64,000 nt of DNA from Mesonia algae (GTDB taxonomy: Bacteria > Bacteroidota > Bacteroidia > Flavobacteriales > Flavobacteriaceae), in assembly GCF_003253545.1 (NCBI RefSeq), contig NZ_QKYV01000005.1:124001-188000 (forward strand), written 5' to 3'. The translations under genes and the position numbers were made by a program. Under the pieces are notes generated by a model. The model was not told the DNA's origin, did not search any database, and saw nothing but the letters and a program-made list of their open reading frames with translations. Of the stretch, positions 1 through 9,047 are shown piece by piece; position 1 is the stretch's first letter, and each line of letters opens with the position of its first letter.

Positions 1-930
1 GGAGCTAATCCAATTACTCAATTGGCGTTAACCTTAGCAAATGGTTTCACTTACGTGGAATATTACTTGAGTAGAGGAATGGATATTAATAAATTTGGAC
101 CTAACCTTTCTTTCTTTTTCTCTAACGGAATTGATCCAGAATATGCTGTGATTGGACGTGTATCTAGAAAAATATGGTCTAAAGCTTTAAAACATAAGTA
201 TGGAGCTAACGCTCGTGCTCAAATGTTGAAATACCACATCCAAACTTCGGGAAGATCACTTCACGCACAAGAAATAGATTTTAACGATATTCGTACTACG
301 CTTCAAGCTCTGTACGCAATTTATGATAACTGTAATTCGTTGCATACCAATGCTTACGATGAGGCAATTACCACACCTACAGAAGAATCTGTAAGACGTG
401 CAATGGCTATTCAGTTAATCATCAATAAAGAATTAGGTTTAGCGAAAAACGAAAATCCTATCCAAGGTTCATTTATCATTGAAGAATTAACCGATTTAGT
501 TGAAGAAGCGGTCTTAGCAGAATTTGATAGAATTACAGAACGAGGAGGAGTTCTTGGAGCAATGGAAACCATGTACCAGCGTTCGAAAATACAAGAAGAA
601 AGTTTATATTATGAAACTTTAAAACACAATGGTGATTTCCCTATCATTGGCGTGAATACTTTCTTGAGCAGTAAAGGTTCTCCTACCGTAACACCAGGAG
701 AGGTGATTAGAGCTACAGAAGAAGAAAAGCAGTTTCAAATCACTACCTTGAAGAAATTACATAAAACCTATGAAGATAGTGCGCAAGAAGCTTTAGATAA
801 AGTACAGAATGCTGCTATCCACAATAAGAATATATTCGAAGAACTAATGGAGGCAACCAAAGTTTGTTCACTTGGGCAAATCACCGAATCCTTATTTGAA
901 GTTGGTGGACAGTATCGAAGAAATATGTAA
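1..930 (+). CDS. IcmF-like fused isobutyryl/methylmalonyl-CoA mutase, C-terminal part (5' end outside window)
   Basis: The reading frame is open from base 1 and ends with TAA at 928-930, so 309 C-terminal residues are visible. They form the substrate-binding barrel of a B12-dependent acyl-CoA mutase, which rearranges the carbon skeleton of acyl-CoA. The motif [12 protein letters not shown] carries the mutase active-site His region, and the protein ends in VGGQYRRNM. That ending is typical of IcmF, the fused form with an N-terminal B12 domain and a MeaB-like GTPase, rather than of a stand-alone MutB. The residues that separate isobutyryl-CoA from methylmalonyl-CoA specificity lie upstream of the window, so the substrate is not settled. 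A strong terminator follows at 962-988. Confidence 0.85.
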   Translation, partial: GANPITQLALTLANGFTYVEYYLSRGMDINKFGPNLSFFFSNGIDPEYAVIGRVSRKIWSKALKHKYGANARAQMLKYHIQTSGRSLHAQEIDFNDIRTTLQALYAIYDNCNSLHTNAYDEAITTPTEESVRRAMAIQLIINKELGLAKNENPIQGSFIIEELTDLVEEAVLAEFDRITERGGVLGAMETMYQRSKIQEESLYYETLKHNGDFPIIGVNTFLSSKGSPTVTPGEVIRATEEEKQFQITTLKKLHKTYEDSAQEALDKVQNAAIHNKNIFEELMEATKVCSLGQITESLFEVGGQYRRNM

Positions 931-961
931 TTTCTTTATTTTATATAAAGATATTATTAAG

Positions 962-988
962 AAAAACCCTGTTTAAGCAGGGTTTTTT
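962..988 (+). terminator. Rho-independent terminator after the IcmF-like gene
   Basis: Inverted repeat AAACCCTG / CAGGGTTT with a short TTTAAG loop, followed by a T run. It lies 32 bases after the stop codon of the mutase. Confidence 0.85.
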
Positions 989-1018
989 CTATTTTAGAGG
1001 AGTTATAAAAATTCTGAA

Positions 1019-1735
1019 ATGAAAAACCTCTATAAAATCACACCCAAAAATAGATGGCGTATTATTTTAGGCTTGTCGGTGGTGCTTCTTCTTATATTTC
1101 TTACCAGTCTGTTTGAAAATAAACAGCTTAAAGAAATTAATGAAAGTTTTGGATCGTTGTACAAAGACCGACTTATTCCTGCTTCAGAGATCTATCAAAT
1201 CAATACTTATTTTACACAAAAAAGCTTTGTTTTAGAAGAGCTCAAAAATGTAAATGATAGTTTATCTTTTAATTTTTCGCCATTACTTTTAAAAAACAAT
1301 AAAAAAATAGATTCCTTACTAAAAGCTTACGAAGAGACTTATTTTGTAAAAGAAGAAAAGTTAGCCTTTGTAAAGTTTAAAGAGAATTATGAAGATTATC
1401 AAAAAAAAGAGGTTCTTGTAACTCAAGGTATGAAAAATTGTGAGCTTTCTATTTCAGAAAAAAAAGATATAGGAGAAGCTTTAGTTTTTCTAAATAAAAT
1501 TAATGTCAATTTAGCCGAACTTGTAGCTATTCAATCTTCTGTAGGGAAAGAACTTTTAGATGATTCTAAATTTAATTTTGGAAGCAGTACGCTGCTCTTT
1601 TATTTTAGGTTTGGTTTAACGTTATTAGTTACAGCTGGTATATTACTTTTAGTGAAAACCTCAGAAACTAATCAGCGAAAAAAAGATCCTCATATTAATA
1701 CGATGAAAGTAATAAAAAATAAGAAAAATTTGTGA
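1019..1735 (+). CDS. Orphan four-helix-bundle (4HB_MCP-type) membrane sensor domain protein
   Basis: The protein has 238 residues. A basic N-terminus leads into one membrane helix (about 14-32), then a helical extracytoplasmic region, a second membrane helix (about 196-216) and a short basic tail. The stretch FGSLYKDRLIPASEIYQI just after the first helix resembles the start of the four-helix-bundle ligand-binding module of chemoreceptors. Unlike a chemoreceptor, the protein stops about 20 residues after the second helix: no HAMP, kinase or methyl-accepting domain is present. It could be a sensor subunit or a remnant. The start is the only ATG before the first membrane helix. Confidence 0.6.
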   Translation: MKNLYKITPKNRWRIILGLSVVLLLIFLTSLFENKQLKEINESFGSLYKDRLIPASEIYQINTYFTQKSFVLEELKNVNDSLSFNFSPLLLKNNKKIDSLLKAYEETYFVKEEKLAFVKFKENYEDYQKKEVLVTQGMKNCELSISEKKDIGEALVFLNKINVNLAELVAIQSSVGKELLDDSKFNFGSSTLLFYFRFGLTLLVTAGILLLVKTSETNQRKKDPHINTMKVIKNKKNL

Positions 1736-1778
1736 ATAGACTCTTTCTAAAATTTTAATTTTACTGAAAATTTTTTAC

Positions 1779-2387
1779 ATGCGTTTTAATTTATACTTCA
1801 CCAGCCTAGTTTTAATATTTAGCTTTCATTATGTTTCCGCACAGACGACTTTAGATAGTCAAGCTTTTCACGAAAAATTAAATAAAGAATTTAAAAATAA
1901 GAATTCTTCTCCCTTAAAAGAAAAAGATAGAAAAGATTTTAAAGGATTAGAAACCTTTGCAATTGATAGTAGTTACATTATTTCGGCTAATTTTAAAAGA
2001 ACACCTTATGAGAAACCCTTTTTAATGCCCACAACAACAGACATGCAAAGTATTTTTGTAAAATATGGAGAAGTAAGTTTCGTTTTGGAAGGTGAAAAGG
2101 TGGTGTTAGAGGTTTATCAAAATCAACGCTTAAAGATGCAAAATGAGTTTAAAGATTATTTGTTTATACCTTTTTATGATCTTACCAATGGAGTTTCTAC
2201 GTATGGAGGAGGCAGGTATTTAGATACTCAAATTCCTAAGGGAAATAGGATGATAATAGATTTTAATCAAGCCTATAATCCTTACTGTGCTTATAATGAA
2301 AAGTATTCTTGTCCCATACCACCAGAAATAAATTTTATTGATCTTGAAATAAATGCTGGAGTTAAAAAATTTAATAAAATCTACTAA
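1779..2387 (+). CDS. DUF1684 family secreted protein
   Basis: The protein has 202 residues with a signal peptide (hydrophobic 6-20, then SAQT). The mature part shows DUF1684 hallmarks: a conserved glycine-rich GGGRYLD segment, DFNQAYNPYCAYN and YSCPIPPEIN, and an INAG motif near the C-terminus. The family has no established function. In Bacteroidota it occurs as an exported or lipoprotein-like stand-alone protein. It is 43 bases downstream of the 4HB sensor gene and may be co-transcribed with it. Its stop codon overlaps the stop codon of the convergent crcB gene. Confidence 0.75.
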   Translation: MRFNLYFTSLVLIFSFHYVSAQTTLDSQAFHEKLNKEFKNKNSSPLKEKDRKDFKGLETFAIDSSYIISANFKRTPYEKPFLMPTTTDMQSIFVKYGEVSFVLEGEKVVLEVYQNQRLKMQNEFKDYLFIPFYDLTNGVSTYGGGRYLDTQIPKGNRMIIDFNQAYNPYCAYNEKYSCPIPPEINFIDLEINAGVKKFNKIY

Positions 2388-2755
2388 ATAGTTTTAGTAA
2401 GCCACATCCCTAAAAATACGGCTGCAAAACCTACGATGATACTTGCAGTAGCATAAAGACCAAAACTTAAAAAATCATTATTTTTCAACAAAATATGGCT
2501 TTCATAAGCAAAGGTTGAAAATGTAGTAAAACCTCCACAGAAACCTGTAGCTAATAATAGCATTGTATTTTGGGAAATGGTATTGGTTTTATAGAAATAT
2601 CCTAAAATAATTCCGATAAGGAAACTCCCTAAAACATTCGCTAAAAAAGTACCATAAGGTAAACCTGTAGAAGGGCTATTTAGCCATTTTGAAAGTAAAA
2701 ACCGAGCGACACTGCCTGTTCCCCCTCCTAAAAAGACAATTAGTAATTGCTTCAT
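2384..2755 (-). CDS. crcB: Fluoride channel FluC/CrcB
   Basis: The protein has 123 residues and four predicted membrane helices. It carries the family signatures GGGTGSVARFLL near the N-terminus and GFCGGFTTFSTF in the third helix; the TFSTF stretch lines the fluoride pore in characterised homologues. It exports fluoride as a dual-topology homodimer. Only 9 bases separate its start from the stop of the SRPBCC-GyrI gene upstream, so the two are probably one transcript. No crcB fluoride riboswitch is recognisable in front of it. Confidence 0.93.
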   Translation of the reverse strand: MKQLLIVFLGGGTGSVARFLLSKWLNSPSTGLPYGTFLANVLGSFLIGIILGYFYKTNTISQNTMLLLATGFCGGFTTFSTFAYESHILLKNNDFLSFGLYATASIIVGFAAVFLGMWLTKTI

Positions 2756-2764
2756 AATATTAGT

Positions 2765-3865
2765 CTACTGTTCTAGATTAGAGTTTTGTCTTGTAATTTT
2801 ATCTGTAAATGAAGCCTCATTTTGCTGTTGTACGGGAATATACAATTCTGTTACCCAATCGGCTGGATTAGGGTATTTTGCTGGATCTGTAATATAAATC
2901 TCAAACGGTTCTGCATTAGGTGTTTTTTCTATGTTATGGTTTTTAATATAATCTTCGGCAACCATCCAAGTTTGAGCTAAATTATTATAATTACCTTTTA
3001 ATGTGGTTTTTAATACTTGCTGAGAATTCATAAACCCACATAATATATTACTATCTAAAGGTGTTACTACTTTACTGTTAGTAGGAATTCCTGATGATAT
3101 AATTACCGTATTATTTTGTTCGTCTACTTCTTTATAAACGGTCATAGGAGCGCCGCTAACCGTAATGTTATTACTCTCCATAAATTGAAGAACAGATGGA
3201 AGCATTTCCCCCATTTTCGCAGAAAGCATTTTACTGTTATTTTTTGATGCTGTAGTCGTGTACATATAGAAACCACCGCTATGTTGAGTAATTCCATCAA
3301 CATTTATGTCGTAGGCTTTCATTTTGTTGGTAACAATGGTATCTATACTGGTTAATCCTTTATTTAAATAAGGCTTCCATATTTCAGTAGGTGTTTCTTT
3401 TTGCGTTAGACTGTAGGCTTTATCCCAAAAACTTTTGTTTGCTTTTACACCCCAAACTAATTTCGTTCTTCCGTTTTCAATTGGTTCGAAATTCCAATAA
3501 ATATTACTCTTAGACTCACTTAACGGATTTTTAATAGTAACTTCTTGATGAATTTCTTTATTAGGAATTACGTCTGTAGTTATTATATTTCCATCTTCGG
3601 CAGTATCTCCTTGCCAAGAATAACCAGCGTCAACACCAGTAGTCTTTTGATTATAGGTAACCACCATATTAGGATCTTCTTTTCTCCAAGGACCCCAAAC
3701 TTCCCAATTTTTGTAATTATTTACTTCTTTGAATAACAAAGAAGGTGGGGCATCTATGATTTTACTCTCTTCAATTTGATAATCTCCGTCTAAGGTCGCT
3801 ATGTAAATTGAACCTCCAATAATAGCAATGAGAAAAAGTAAAAAGATATATTTAAAAATTTTCAT
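2765..3865 (-). CDS. Membrane-anchored SRPBCC domain / GyrI-like effector-binding domain protein
   Basis: The protein has 366 residues. An N-terminal membrane helix (about 5-24) is followed by an SRPBCC (polyketide-cyclase/START-like) fold beginning at IDAPPSLLFKEVNNYKNWEVWGPW. The C-terminal half (about 210-350) resembles the GyrI-like/AraC effector-binding domain, with a weak-similarity repeat and an EIYITDPAKYPNPADWVTELYIP ending. Both folds bind small hydrophobic or amphipathic ligands. There is no DNA-binding domain, so a regulator role is unlikely. Linkage to crcB is conspicuous but its meaning is unknown. Confidence 0.65.
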   Translation of the reverse strand: MKIFKYIFLLFLIAIIGGSIYIATLDGDYQIEESKIIDAPPSLLFKEVNNYKNWEVWGPWRKEDPNMVVTYNQKTTGVDAGYSWQGDTAEDGNIITTDVIPNKEIHQEVTIKNPLSESKSNIYWNFEPIENGRTKLVWGVKANKSFWDKAYSLTQKETPTEIWKPYLNKGLTSIDTIVTNKMKAYDINVDGITQHSGGFYMYTTTASKNNSKMLSAKMGEMLPSVLQFMESNNITVSGAPMTVYKEVDEQNNTVIISSGIPTNSKVVTPLDSNILCGFMNSQQVLKTTLKGNYNNLAQTWMVAEDYIKNHNIEKTPNAEPFEIYITDPAKYPNPADWVTELYIPVQQQNEASFTDKITRQNSNLEQ

Positions 3866-3952
3866 AGATGGTTTGTTGGTTATATTTAGCTAATATAGTT
3901 ATTTTACAAATTGTTAGGAATAACATAATTTAAAAACTTAATAATTAGCTAG

Positions 3953-5998
3953 ATGAAATCTAAAATTATCCCCATTGCATTAGCAGCAGCATTAAGCTTT
4001 GTTTCTTGCGATGATAAGAAAAAAGAAAACGAAGAACCTGTTCAAAAAGAAGCAGTAAGTGAAACTACAAATTTTGATTATACTGCAGGTGAATTTGCAG
4101 ATATCAAAGTATTAAGATATCAAATTCCTGGCTGGGAAAAACTATCTTTAAAAGAACAAAAGTTAGTCTATTACCTTACTCAAGCGGGACTTTCTGGTAG
4201 AGATATTATTTGGGATCAAAACTATCGCTATAACTTAACCATTAGAAAAGCGTTAGAAAATATCTTCCAAAATTACGAAGGAGATAAAACTACTGAAGAC
4301 TGGTTGGCTTTTGAGGAATATTTAAAACGCGTGTGGTTCTCTGGAGGAATTCATCATCATTACTCTATGGATAAGATGAAACCAGGGTTTGATAAAGCAT
4401 ATCTAGGAACACTTTTAAAAGAGACTAATACTCAACTTACTGGAGAATCTCTAGAAGTAATCTTTAATGATAAAGACAGTAAGAAAGTAAACCTTAACGA
4501 AGATAAAGGCCTTTTAAAAGGATCGGCGACAAATTTTTATGGTCCAGATGTTACTGCTGCAGAAGTAGATGCTTTTTATAAAAAAATGAAATCTCCTAAT
4601 CCTCAAAAACCACTTTCATATGGTCTTAACTCTAAGCTCGTAAAAGAAGATGGGAAATTGGTTGAGAAAGTTTGGAAAAGTGGAGGTATGTACGGTGAAG
4701 CTATCGATAAAATTATTTATTGGTTAGATCTTGCGAAAACGGTTGCAGAAAATGATAAACAAGCTAATGCATTAGGCTTACTTATTAAATATTACCAAAC
4801 TGGAGACCTACAAACTTGGGACGATTATAACGTGGCTTGGGTAGAAGCAACCGAAGGAAATATTGATTACATCAACAGTTTCATAGAAGTTTATAACGAT
4901 CCAAAAGGATACAGAGGTTCTTATGAAACGATTGTACAAATCAAAGATTTTGACATGTCTAAAAAAATGAAAGTTTTAGAAGATAATGTACAATGGTTTG
5001 AAGATAATGCACCTATTATGGAGGAGCATAAAAAAGATTCTGTAGTTGGAGTAACTTATAAAACTGTTATTGTAGCAGGAGAGGCAGGAGATGCTTCACC
5101 AAGTACACCAATTGGGGTTAATTTACCAAACGCAAACTGGATTAGAACAGAGCACGGGAGTAAATCTGTATCTTTAGGAAATATCATTAATGCTTACAGT
5201 CACGCCGGTGGTTCTGAAAAATTAGATGAATTTGCCTTAACGGAAGAAGAAAAAGAATTATCTAAAGAGTATGGAGAATTAGCAGATAAATTACACACCG
5301 CTTTACATGAAGTAGTAGGTCATGCATCAGGTAAATTGAATCCGGGAGTAGGTGAGACAAAAGAAACCTTAAAGAATTATGCTTCAACTTTAGAAGAAGG
5401 AAGAGCAGATTTAGTAGGGCTATATTATTTAATGGATCCTAAAATTGAAGAACTCGGTTTAACCGATAGTATCGAAAATTTAGGGAAAGCTGCTTATAAT
5501 GATTACATCCGTAACGGATTAATGACACAGCTTACCCGTCTTAATTTAGGAGATGATGTAGAAGAAGCTCATATGAGAAACCGTCAATGGGTGAGTGCTT
5601 GGGTTTTTGAAAAAGGAAAAGACGCCAATGTAATCGAAAAAGTGAAAAAAGATGGTAAAACCTATCTTAAGATCAATGATTATGATAAACTAAGAGAGTT
5701 ATTTGGAGACTTGTTAAAAGAAACTCAGCGTATAAAATCTGAAGGTGATTTTGATGCAGCGAAAAACTTAGTGGAGAATTACGGAGTAAAAGTGGATCAA
5801 GAAATTCATAAAGAAGTTTTAAAGAGAAGCGCTCAATTTAAGGCAGCACCTTATAGCGGATTTGTAAATCCTGTATTAGTTCCAGAAATGAACGAAGCTG
5901 GAGAAATTACAACTATAAAAGTGACTCAACCGGAAAGCTTTGAGGAGCAAATGTTGATGTACTCTAAAGAATATGGTTTCTTACCAGAAATGAACTAA
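3953..5998 (+). CDS. Dipeptidyl-peptidase III family (M49) zinc peptidase, lipoprotein
   Basis: The protein has 681 residues, close to the normal family length. A lipoprotein signal with Cys in the FVSCDDKK context predicts membrane anchoring outside the cytoplasm. The zinc site is complete: HEVVGH at 452-457 supplies two His ligands and the catalytic Glu. EEGRAD at 481-486 supplies the third ligand, in place of the EECRAE/D form of animal enzymes. The enzyme removes dipeptides from the N-terminus of oligopeptides. It is a single transcription unit closed by a terminator at 6017-6049. Confidence 0.9.
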   Translation: MKSKIIPIALAAALSFVSCDDKKKENEEPVQKEAVSETTNFDYTAGEFADIKVLRYQIPGWEKLSLKEQKLVYYLTQAGLSGRDIIWDQNYRYNLTIRKALENIFQNYEGDKTTEDWLAFEEYLKRVWFSGGIHHHYSMDKMKPGFDKAYLGTLLKETNTQLTGESLEVIFNDKDSKKVNLNEDKGLLKGSATNFYGPDVTAAEVDAFYKKMKSPNPQKPLSYGLNSKLVKEDGKLVEKVWKSGGMYGEAIDKIIYWLDLAKTVAENDKQANALGLLIKYYQTGDLQTWDDYNVAWVEATEGNIDYINSFIEVYNDPKGYRGSYETIVQIKDFDMSKKMKVLEDNVQWFEDNAPIMEEHKKDSVVGVTYKTVIVAGEAGDASPSTPIGVNLPNANWIRTEHGSKSVSLGNIINAYSHAGGSEKLDEFALTEEEKELSKEYGELADKLHTALHEVVGHASGKLNPGVGETKETLKNYASTLEEGRADLVGLYYLMDPKIEELGLTDSIENLGKAAYNDYIRNGLMTQLTRLNLGDDVEEAHMRNRQWVSAWVFEKGKDANVIEKVKKDGKTYLKINDYDKLRELFGDLLKETQRIKSEGDFDAAKNLVENYGVKVDQEIHKEVLKRSAQFKAAPYSGFVNPVLVPEMNEAGEITTIKVTQPESFEEQMLMYSKEYGFLPEMN

Positions 5999-6016
5999 GC
6001 TTAATAGTTGATTTTA

Positions 6017-6049
6017 AAAGCCCTTTCTAATTTAGAAAGGGCTTTTTTT
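6017..6049. terminator. Bidirectional terminator between the DPP III gene and the response regulator gene
   Basis: Near-perfect hairpin AAAGCCCTTTCTAA / TTAGAAAGGGCTTT with A and T runs on its two sides, placed between two convergent genes. It can serve both strands. Confidence 0.85.
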
Positions 6050-6050
6050 G

Positions 6051-6674
6051 TTAAAAATCATATTTTTTCTCAATCGCATAACGTAGAAGTTCTCCTTTAC
6101 CTTGGATGCCCAATTTTCTAATCATATTTTTTCGATGTGTTTCTACGGTAGAAACAGAGCAAAAACGAATATCGGCTATTTCATTAGAAGTTTTTCCTTG
6201 TCCTATTAACCGTAAAATCTCATTTTCGCTTTTAGAAAGAATAGATTTTTTTGGAGCTCGTGTATCTTCTTCTAAGAAAGATAAATTTAAAGCAGCATCA
6301 TAATAGGTTTCTCCAGACATTACTTTGCTAATCGCATTTTTTACATCGCTTAATCCAGAATTTTTTAAAATATAACCAGAAGCTCCGGCATTTATCATTT
6401 GTTGGATAGCTTCCTGTTGATCGAACATTGTAAAAGTAATTACCTTAATGTTAGGGAATTTTTTCTTAATAATTTTTGTAGCGGTAATACCATCGATTTT
6501 TGGCATTCTTATATCCGTCAAGACAATTTCAGGTTGTATTTTTTCAACGATTTCAATAAGTTTTTCACCATCGTTTGCCATTCCAACAATAGAATAATTC
6601 TCCTCATGTTCAAAGAGTAAACAAACGCCATCAATTAATGATTGGTGATCTTCAGCAATAACTATTCTAGTCAT
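6051..6674 (-). CDS. LuxR/NarL-type response regulator
   Basis: The protein has 207 residues. The receiver domain (1-120) has the acidic pair E8-D9, phospho-acceptor D54 in LTDIRMP, and the conserved Lys in ILKNSG. The C-terminal helix-turn-helix (about 143-205) shows the LuxR pattern ILRLIGQGKTSNEIA and STVETHRKNMIRKLG. Its start overlaps the kinase stop by 4 bases, so the pair is translationally coupled. It should be phosphorylated by that kinase and act as a DNA-binding regulator. Target genes cannot be read from the window. Confidence 0.92.
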   Translation of the reverse strand: MTRIVIAEDHQSLIDGVCLLFEHEENYSIVGMANDGEKLIEIVEKIQPEIVLTDIRMPKIDGITATKIIKKKFPNIKVITFTMFDQQEAIQQMINAGASGYILKNSGLSDVKNAISKVMSGETYYDAALNLSFLEEDTRAPKKSILSKSENEILRLIGQGKTSNEIADIRFCSVSTVETHRKNMIRKLGIQGKGELLRYAIEKKYDF

Positions 6675-8449
6675 AATGGTAGGTTTATAATTATACTAGT
6701 GCCTTTGTTGGGGAAAGAGTCTACTTCCAAAGTTCCTCCAATATTTTCTACTCTTTTTTCAATAGAAGATAATCCCATTCCTTTATTTTGGGAATAGGTG
6801 AACTTTTCATCAAATCCTTTTCCATTATCTTCCACAATAATATTTAAAGTAGAATTGTGATTGGTTAAAGATACAGTAGCTTCAGTGGCATTAGCATGTT
6901 TAATAATGTTGGTTACAAGCTCTTGAGTAATTCTAAAAATTCTTATTTCTAAGGTGTTTTCTAACCTATTTTCAAGTCCGTAATCTTCTACGATCACGGT
7001 AAAGTTATTGGTTGAAATTCTTTTCGCCATATCTTTTATGGCAGGTAGTAACCCGTTTTTGGCAATTACCCCAGTGCTTTTTTCGTGAGCAATGGTCCTT
7101 ACTTTATCGTAGGCGTCATTAATAAGTTCAATACTATTTTTTATACTTTTAGAGTTACTTTCTCCAGTTTTAATATGTTGAATATTTAATTTTAAAGCAG
7201 CTAATGTAGCTCCCAGATTATCGTGTAAATTCTCTGCTAATCGTTGCCTTTCTTTTTCTTGTCCAGCAATTAAAGCGTCAATACTATTTAATTCTTGCTC
7301 TTTTAATCCCTGTTCTATTTCTTGGATTTTAATTTTTTGTTCTTGCTTATTTAGGAGTCTTTTTTTCTTAGCGTTTTTGGCAATTAGTAAGCTAATAGTA
7401 GTTCCTATTATGATGGAAGAGATAATGCCCAGCCACAAAATAAACTGCGTTTGTTTTTTCTTTTTTAAATCTGTTTTGAGAAGAATATTTTCTTTTTCTT
7501 TTTTCTCTGTTTCGTATTTAGTTTGAATGTCAGATAAAGCTATGTTTTGTTCACTTTGCTCTATACTGTCATTAATTATCTTTTCTTTTTTTAGGTAATT
7601 ATAAGCATTTTTATAATCGCCCATACTCTCATATAAAGAAGATAAATTAGCATAGTAGATACGTTTTGTAGCTCCTATATTACCTTTAATTTCAATAGAA
7701 TCTGCTTTTTGATAGTAAGCTAAAGCATCCTTATAATTTTGTTTTGACTGATGTATACGAGCTTGATTATTGTATAAATAAGACAATAATTTAGTGTCAT
7801 TAGGATTTTCATTATAGATTTTTATTGCCTTTTTATTATAGAATAAAGCAGAATCAAAATCTTTTTTTAATAAAGAATATACGGTGGAGACATTAGCATA
7901 AGCCGAAATAGAAAATCTTTTATTCTTATGAGTTTTACCTATACTGTCATTTTTTAAAAAAAATAGTATTGCTTTTTGGGGTAAATCGTTATCTAAATAG
8001 CGAGAACCAATTCTAGTATTAAGGGTAAAAGCGGCTTTTGGGTCTTTTTGCTGATTAACATACGTTCTTAATTCTTCTTCTAGGTTTTTAGCTTTAAAAT
8101 CGTAACCATCTTGTACATCTAAGATAGAAATAAGAAGAAGATTGCAGTCGAGTACATCGCTAGGAGCATCTTCCTGTGTGAATAGTTTTTTTGATATTAA
8201 GGTATGCGAAAAAGCTTCATCAAATTTTCCAACGTTCGATTCAGCTTCAGCTAAATAATAATAATAAGTGGCTTTATCATAAGAAGATAAATGATCAATA
8301 TTAATATCTTCTAATTTTTGAATAGCTTTATATGGCTCTTCATCATCAATAAAAGCAACTATTTCTTCAAAGTTTTGATGCTGAGCGTTTACTGATAAAC
8401 AAAAACCAATACATAAAATGAAGAAAAATAAGCGGTAATTTAAAATCAT
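6671..8449 (-). CDS. TPR-containing sensor histidine kinase (HisKA_3 / HATPase)
   Basis: The protein has 592 residues. A signal peptide (1-22) precedes tetratricopeptide-like helices to about residue 300, and a coiled coil precedes one membrane helix (336-358). A second coiled coil leads into the HisKA_3 dimerisation region with phospho-acceptor H409 in ENLHDNLGA. The ATPase domain has NIIKHANAT (N box), DNGKGFD and GMGLSS. This is the Bacteroidota arrangement of a periplasmic TPR sensor with a NarL-family kinase. The 4-base overlaps on both sides tie it to the regulator and to the small upstream gene. Confidence 0.9.
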   Translation of the reverse strand: MILNYRLFFFILCIGFCLSVNAQHQNFEEIVAFIDDEEPYKAIQKLEDINIDHLSSYDKATYYYYLAEAESNVGKFDEAFSHTLISKKLFTQEDAPSDVLDCNLLLISILDVQDGYDFKAKNLEEELRTYVNQQKDPKAAFTLNTRIGSRYLDNDLPQKAILFFLKNDSIGKTHKNKRFSISAYANVSTVYSLLKKDFDSALFYNKKAIKIYNENPNDTKLLSYLYNNQARIHQSKQNYKDALAYYQKADSIEIKGNIGATKRIYYANLSSLYESMGDYKNAYNYLKKEKIINDSIEQSEQNIALSDIQTKYETEKKEKENILLKTDLKKKKQTQFILWLGIISSIIIGTTISLLIAKNAKKKRLLNKQEQKIKIQEIEQGLKEQELNSIDALIAGQEKERQRLAENLHDNLGATLAALKLNIQHIKTGESNSKSIKNSIELINDAYDKVRTIAHEKSTGVIAKNGLLPAIKDMAKRISTNNFTVIVEDYGLENRLENTLEIRIFRITQELVTNIIKHANATEATVSLTNHNSTLNIIVEDNGKGFDEKFTYSQNKGMGLSSIEKRVENIGGTLEVDSFPNKGTSIIINLPL

Positions 8450-8898
8450 CTTATAGTAATAATGATATATCCATCTTTAGATCTAGGTTTGTCTGAATTA
8501 AAATTACAATTGTCTTTAAACTCATTCACTTGGCTAGAATCAATTACATTAAAAGAAAAATATGCTTTAGCGTTTAGTTCTAGATTTAAATGACCTAGCT
8601 CATTACCCTCAAGTATGTAGTTGCTATTTTGGTGTCCATCGTTAATTAATAAAACTCTAAAATTATAAGTACTTGGATGGTTTAAATTTTTTTTATTTCC
8701 GCAAAACTTTATATCTGCTATTTCAAATCGCGTTTCATTTTTATTTTCACAGCTAAAATCTATTCGTTCTACTAAAGTTTCATTTGAGAAAGTGATTCGG
8801 GAATAAACTTTTATATCATCATCTTCATAACAAATAAATTCTGGAGGATATGGAAGTTTTTGGTTAGTAACGCAGGTGATAGGAAAGTCAACATTCAT
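8446..8898 (-). CDS. Unknown 150-residue protein, first gene of the kinase/regulator operon
   Basis: I do not recognise this family. The predicted protein is rich in beta-type residues and has five cysteines. It has no signal peptide and no membrane helix. Its stop overlaps the kinase start by 4 bases, so it is made together with the two-component system and could be an accessory or a target of it. A start further upstream was not found. It could be a non-conserved lineage-specific gene. Confidence 0.6.
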   Translation of the reverse strand: MNVDFPITCVTNQKLPYPPEFICYEDDDIKVYSRITFSNETLVERIDFSCENKNETRFEIADIKFCGNKKNLNHPSTYNFRVLLINDGHQNSNYILEGNELGHLNLELNAKAYFSFNVIDSSQVNEFKDNCNFNSDKPRSKDGYIIITIR

Positions 8899-9002
8899 AA
8901 TTAAATATTTAAAAATTACTAACTCTAAAATTCATCATTTTCAGATAATAAAAATATACCCAATACAAGGTATTTAGGTGAAGTTTTAGATAAAGTTACA
9001 TA

Positions 9003-9028
9003 AAAAAACACCTACAAAGAGGTGTTTT
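9003..9028 (-). terminator. Terminator after the serine hydrolase gene
   Basis: Hairpin AAAACACCT / AGGTGTTTT with an ACAAAG loop, followed by T residues when read on the minus strand. It is 20 bases past the hydrolase stop codon. Confidence 0.75.
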
Positions 9029-9047
9029 ATATATTAAAATTTAAAGA

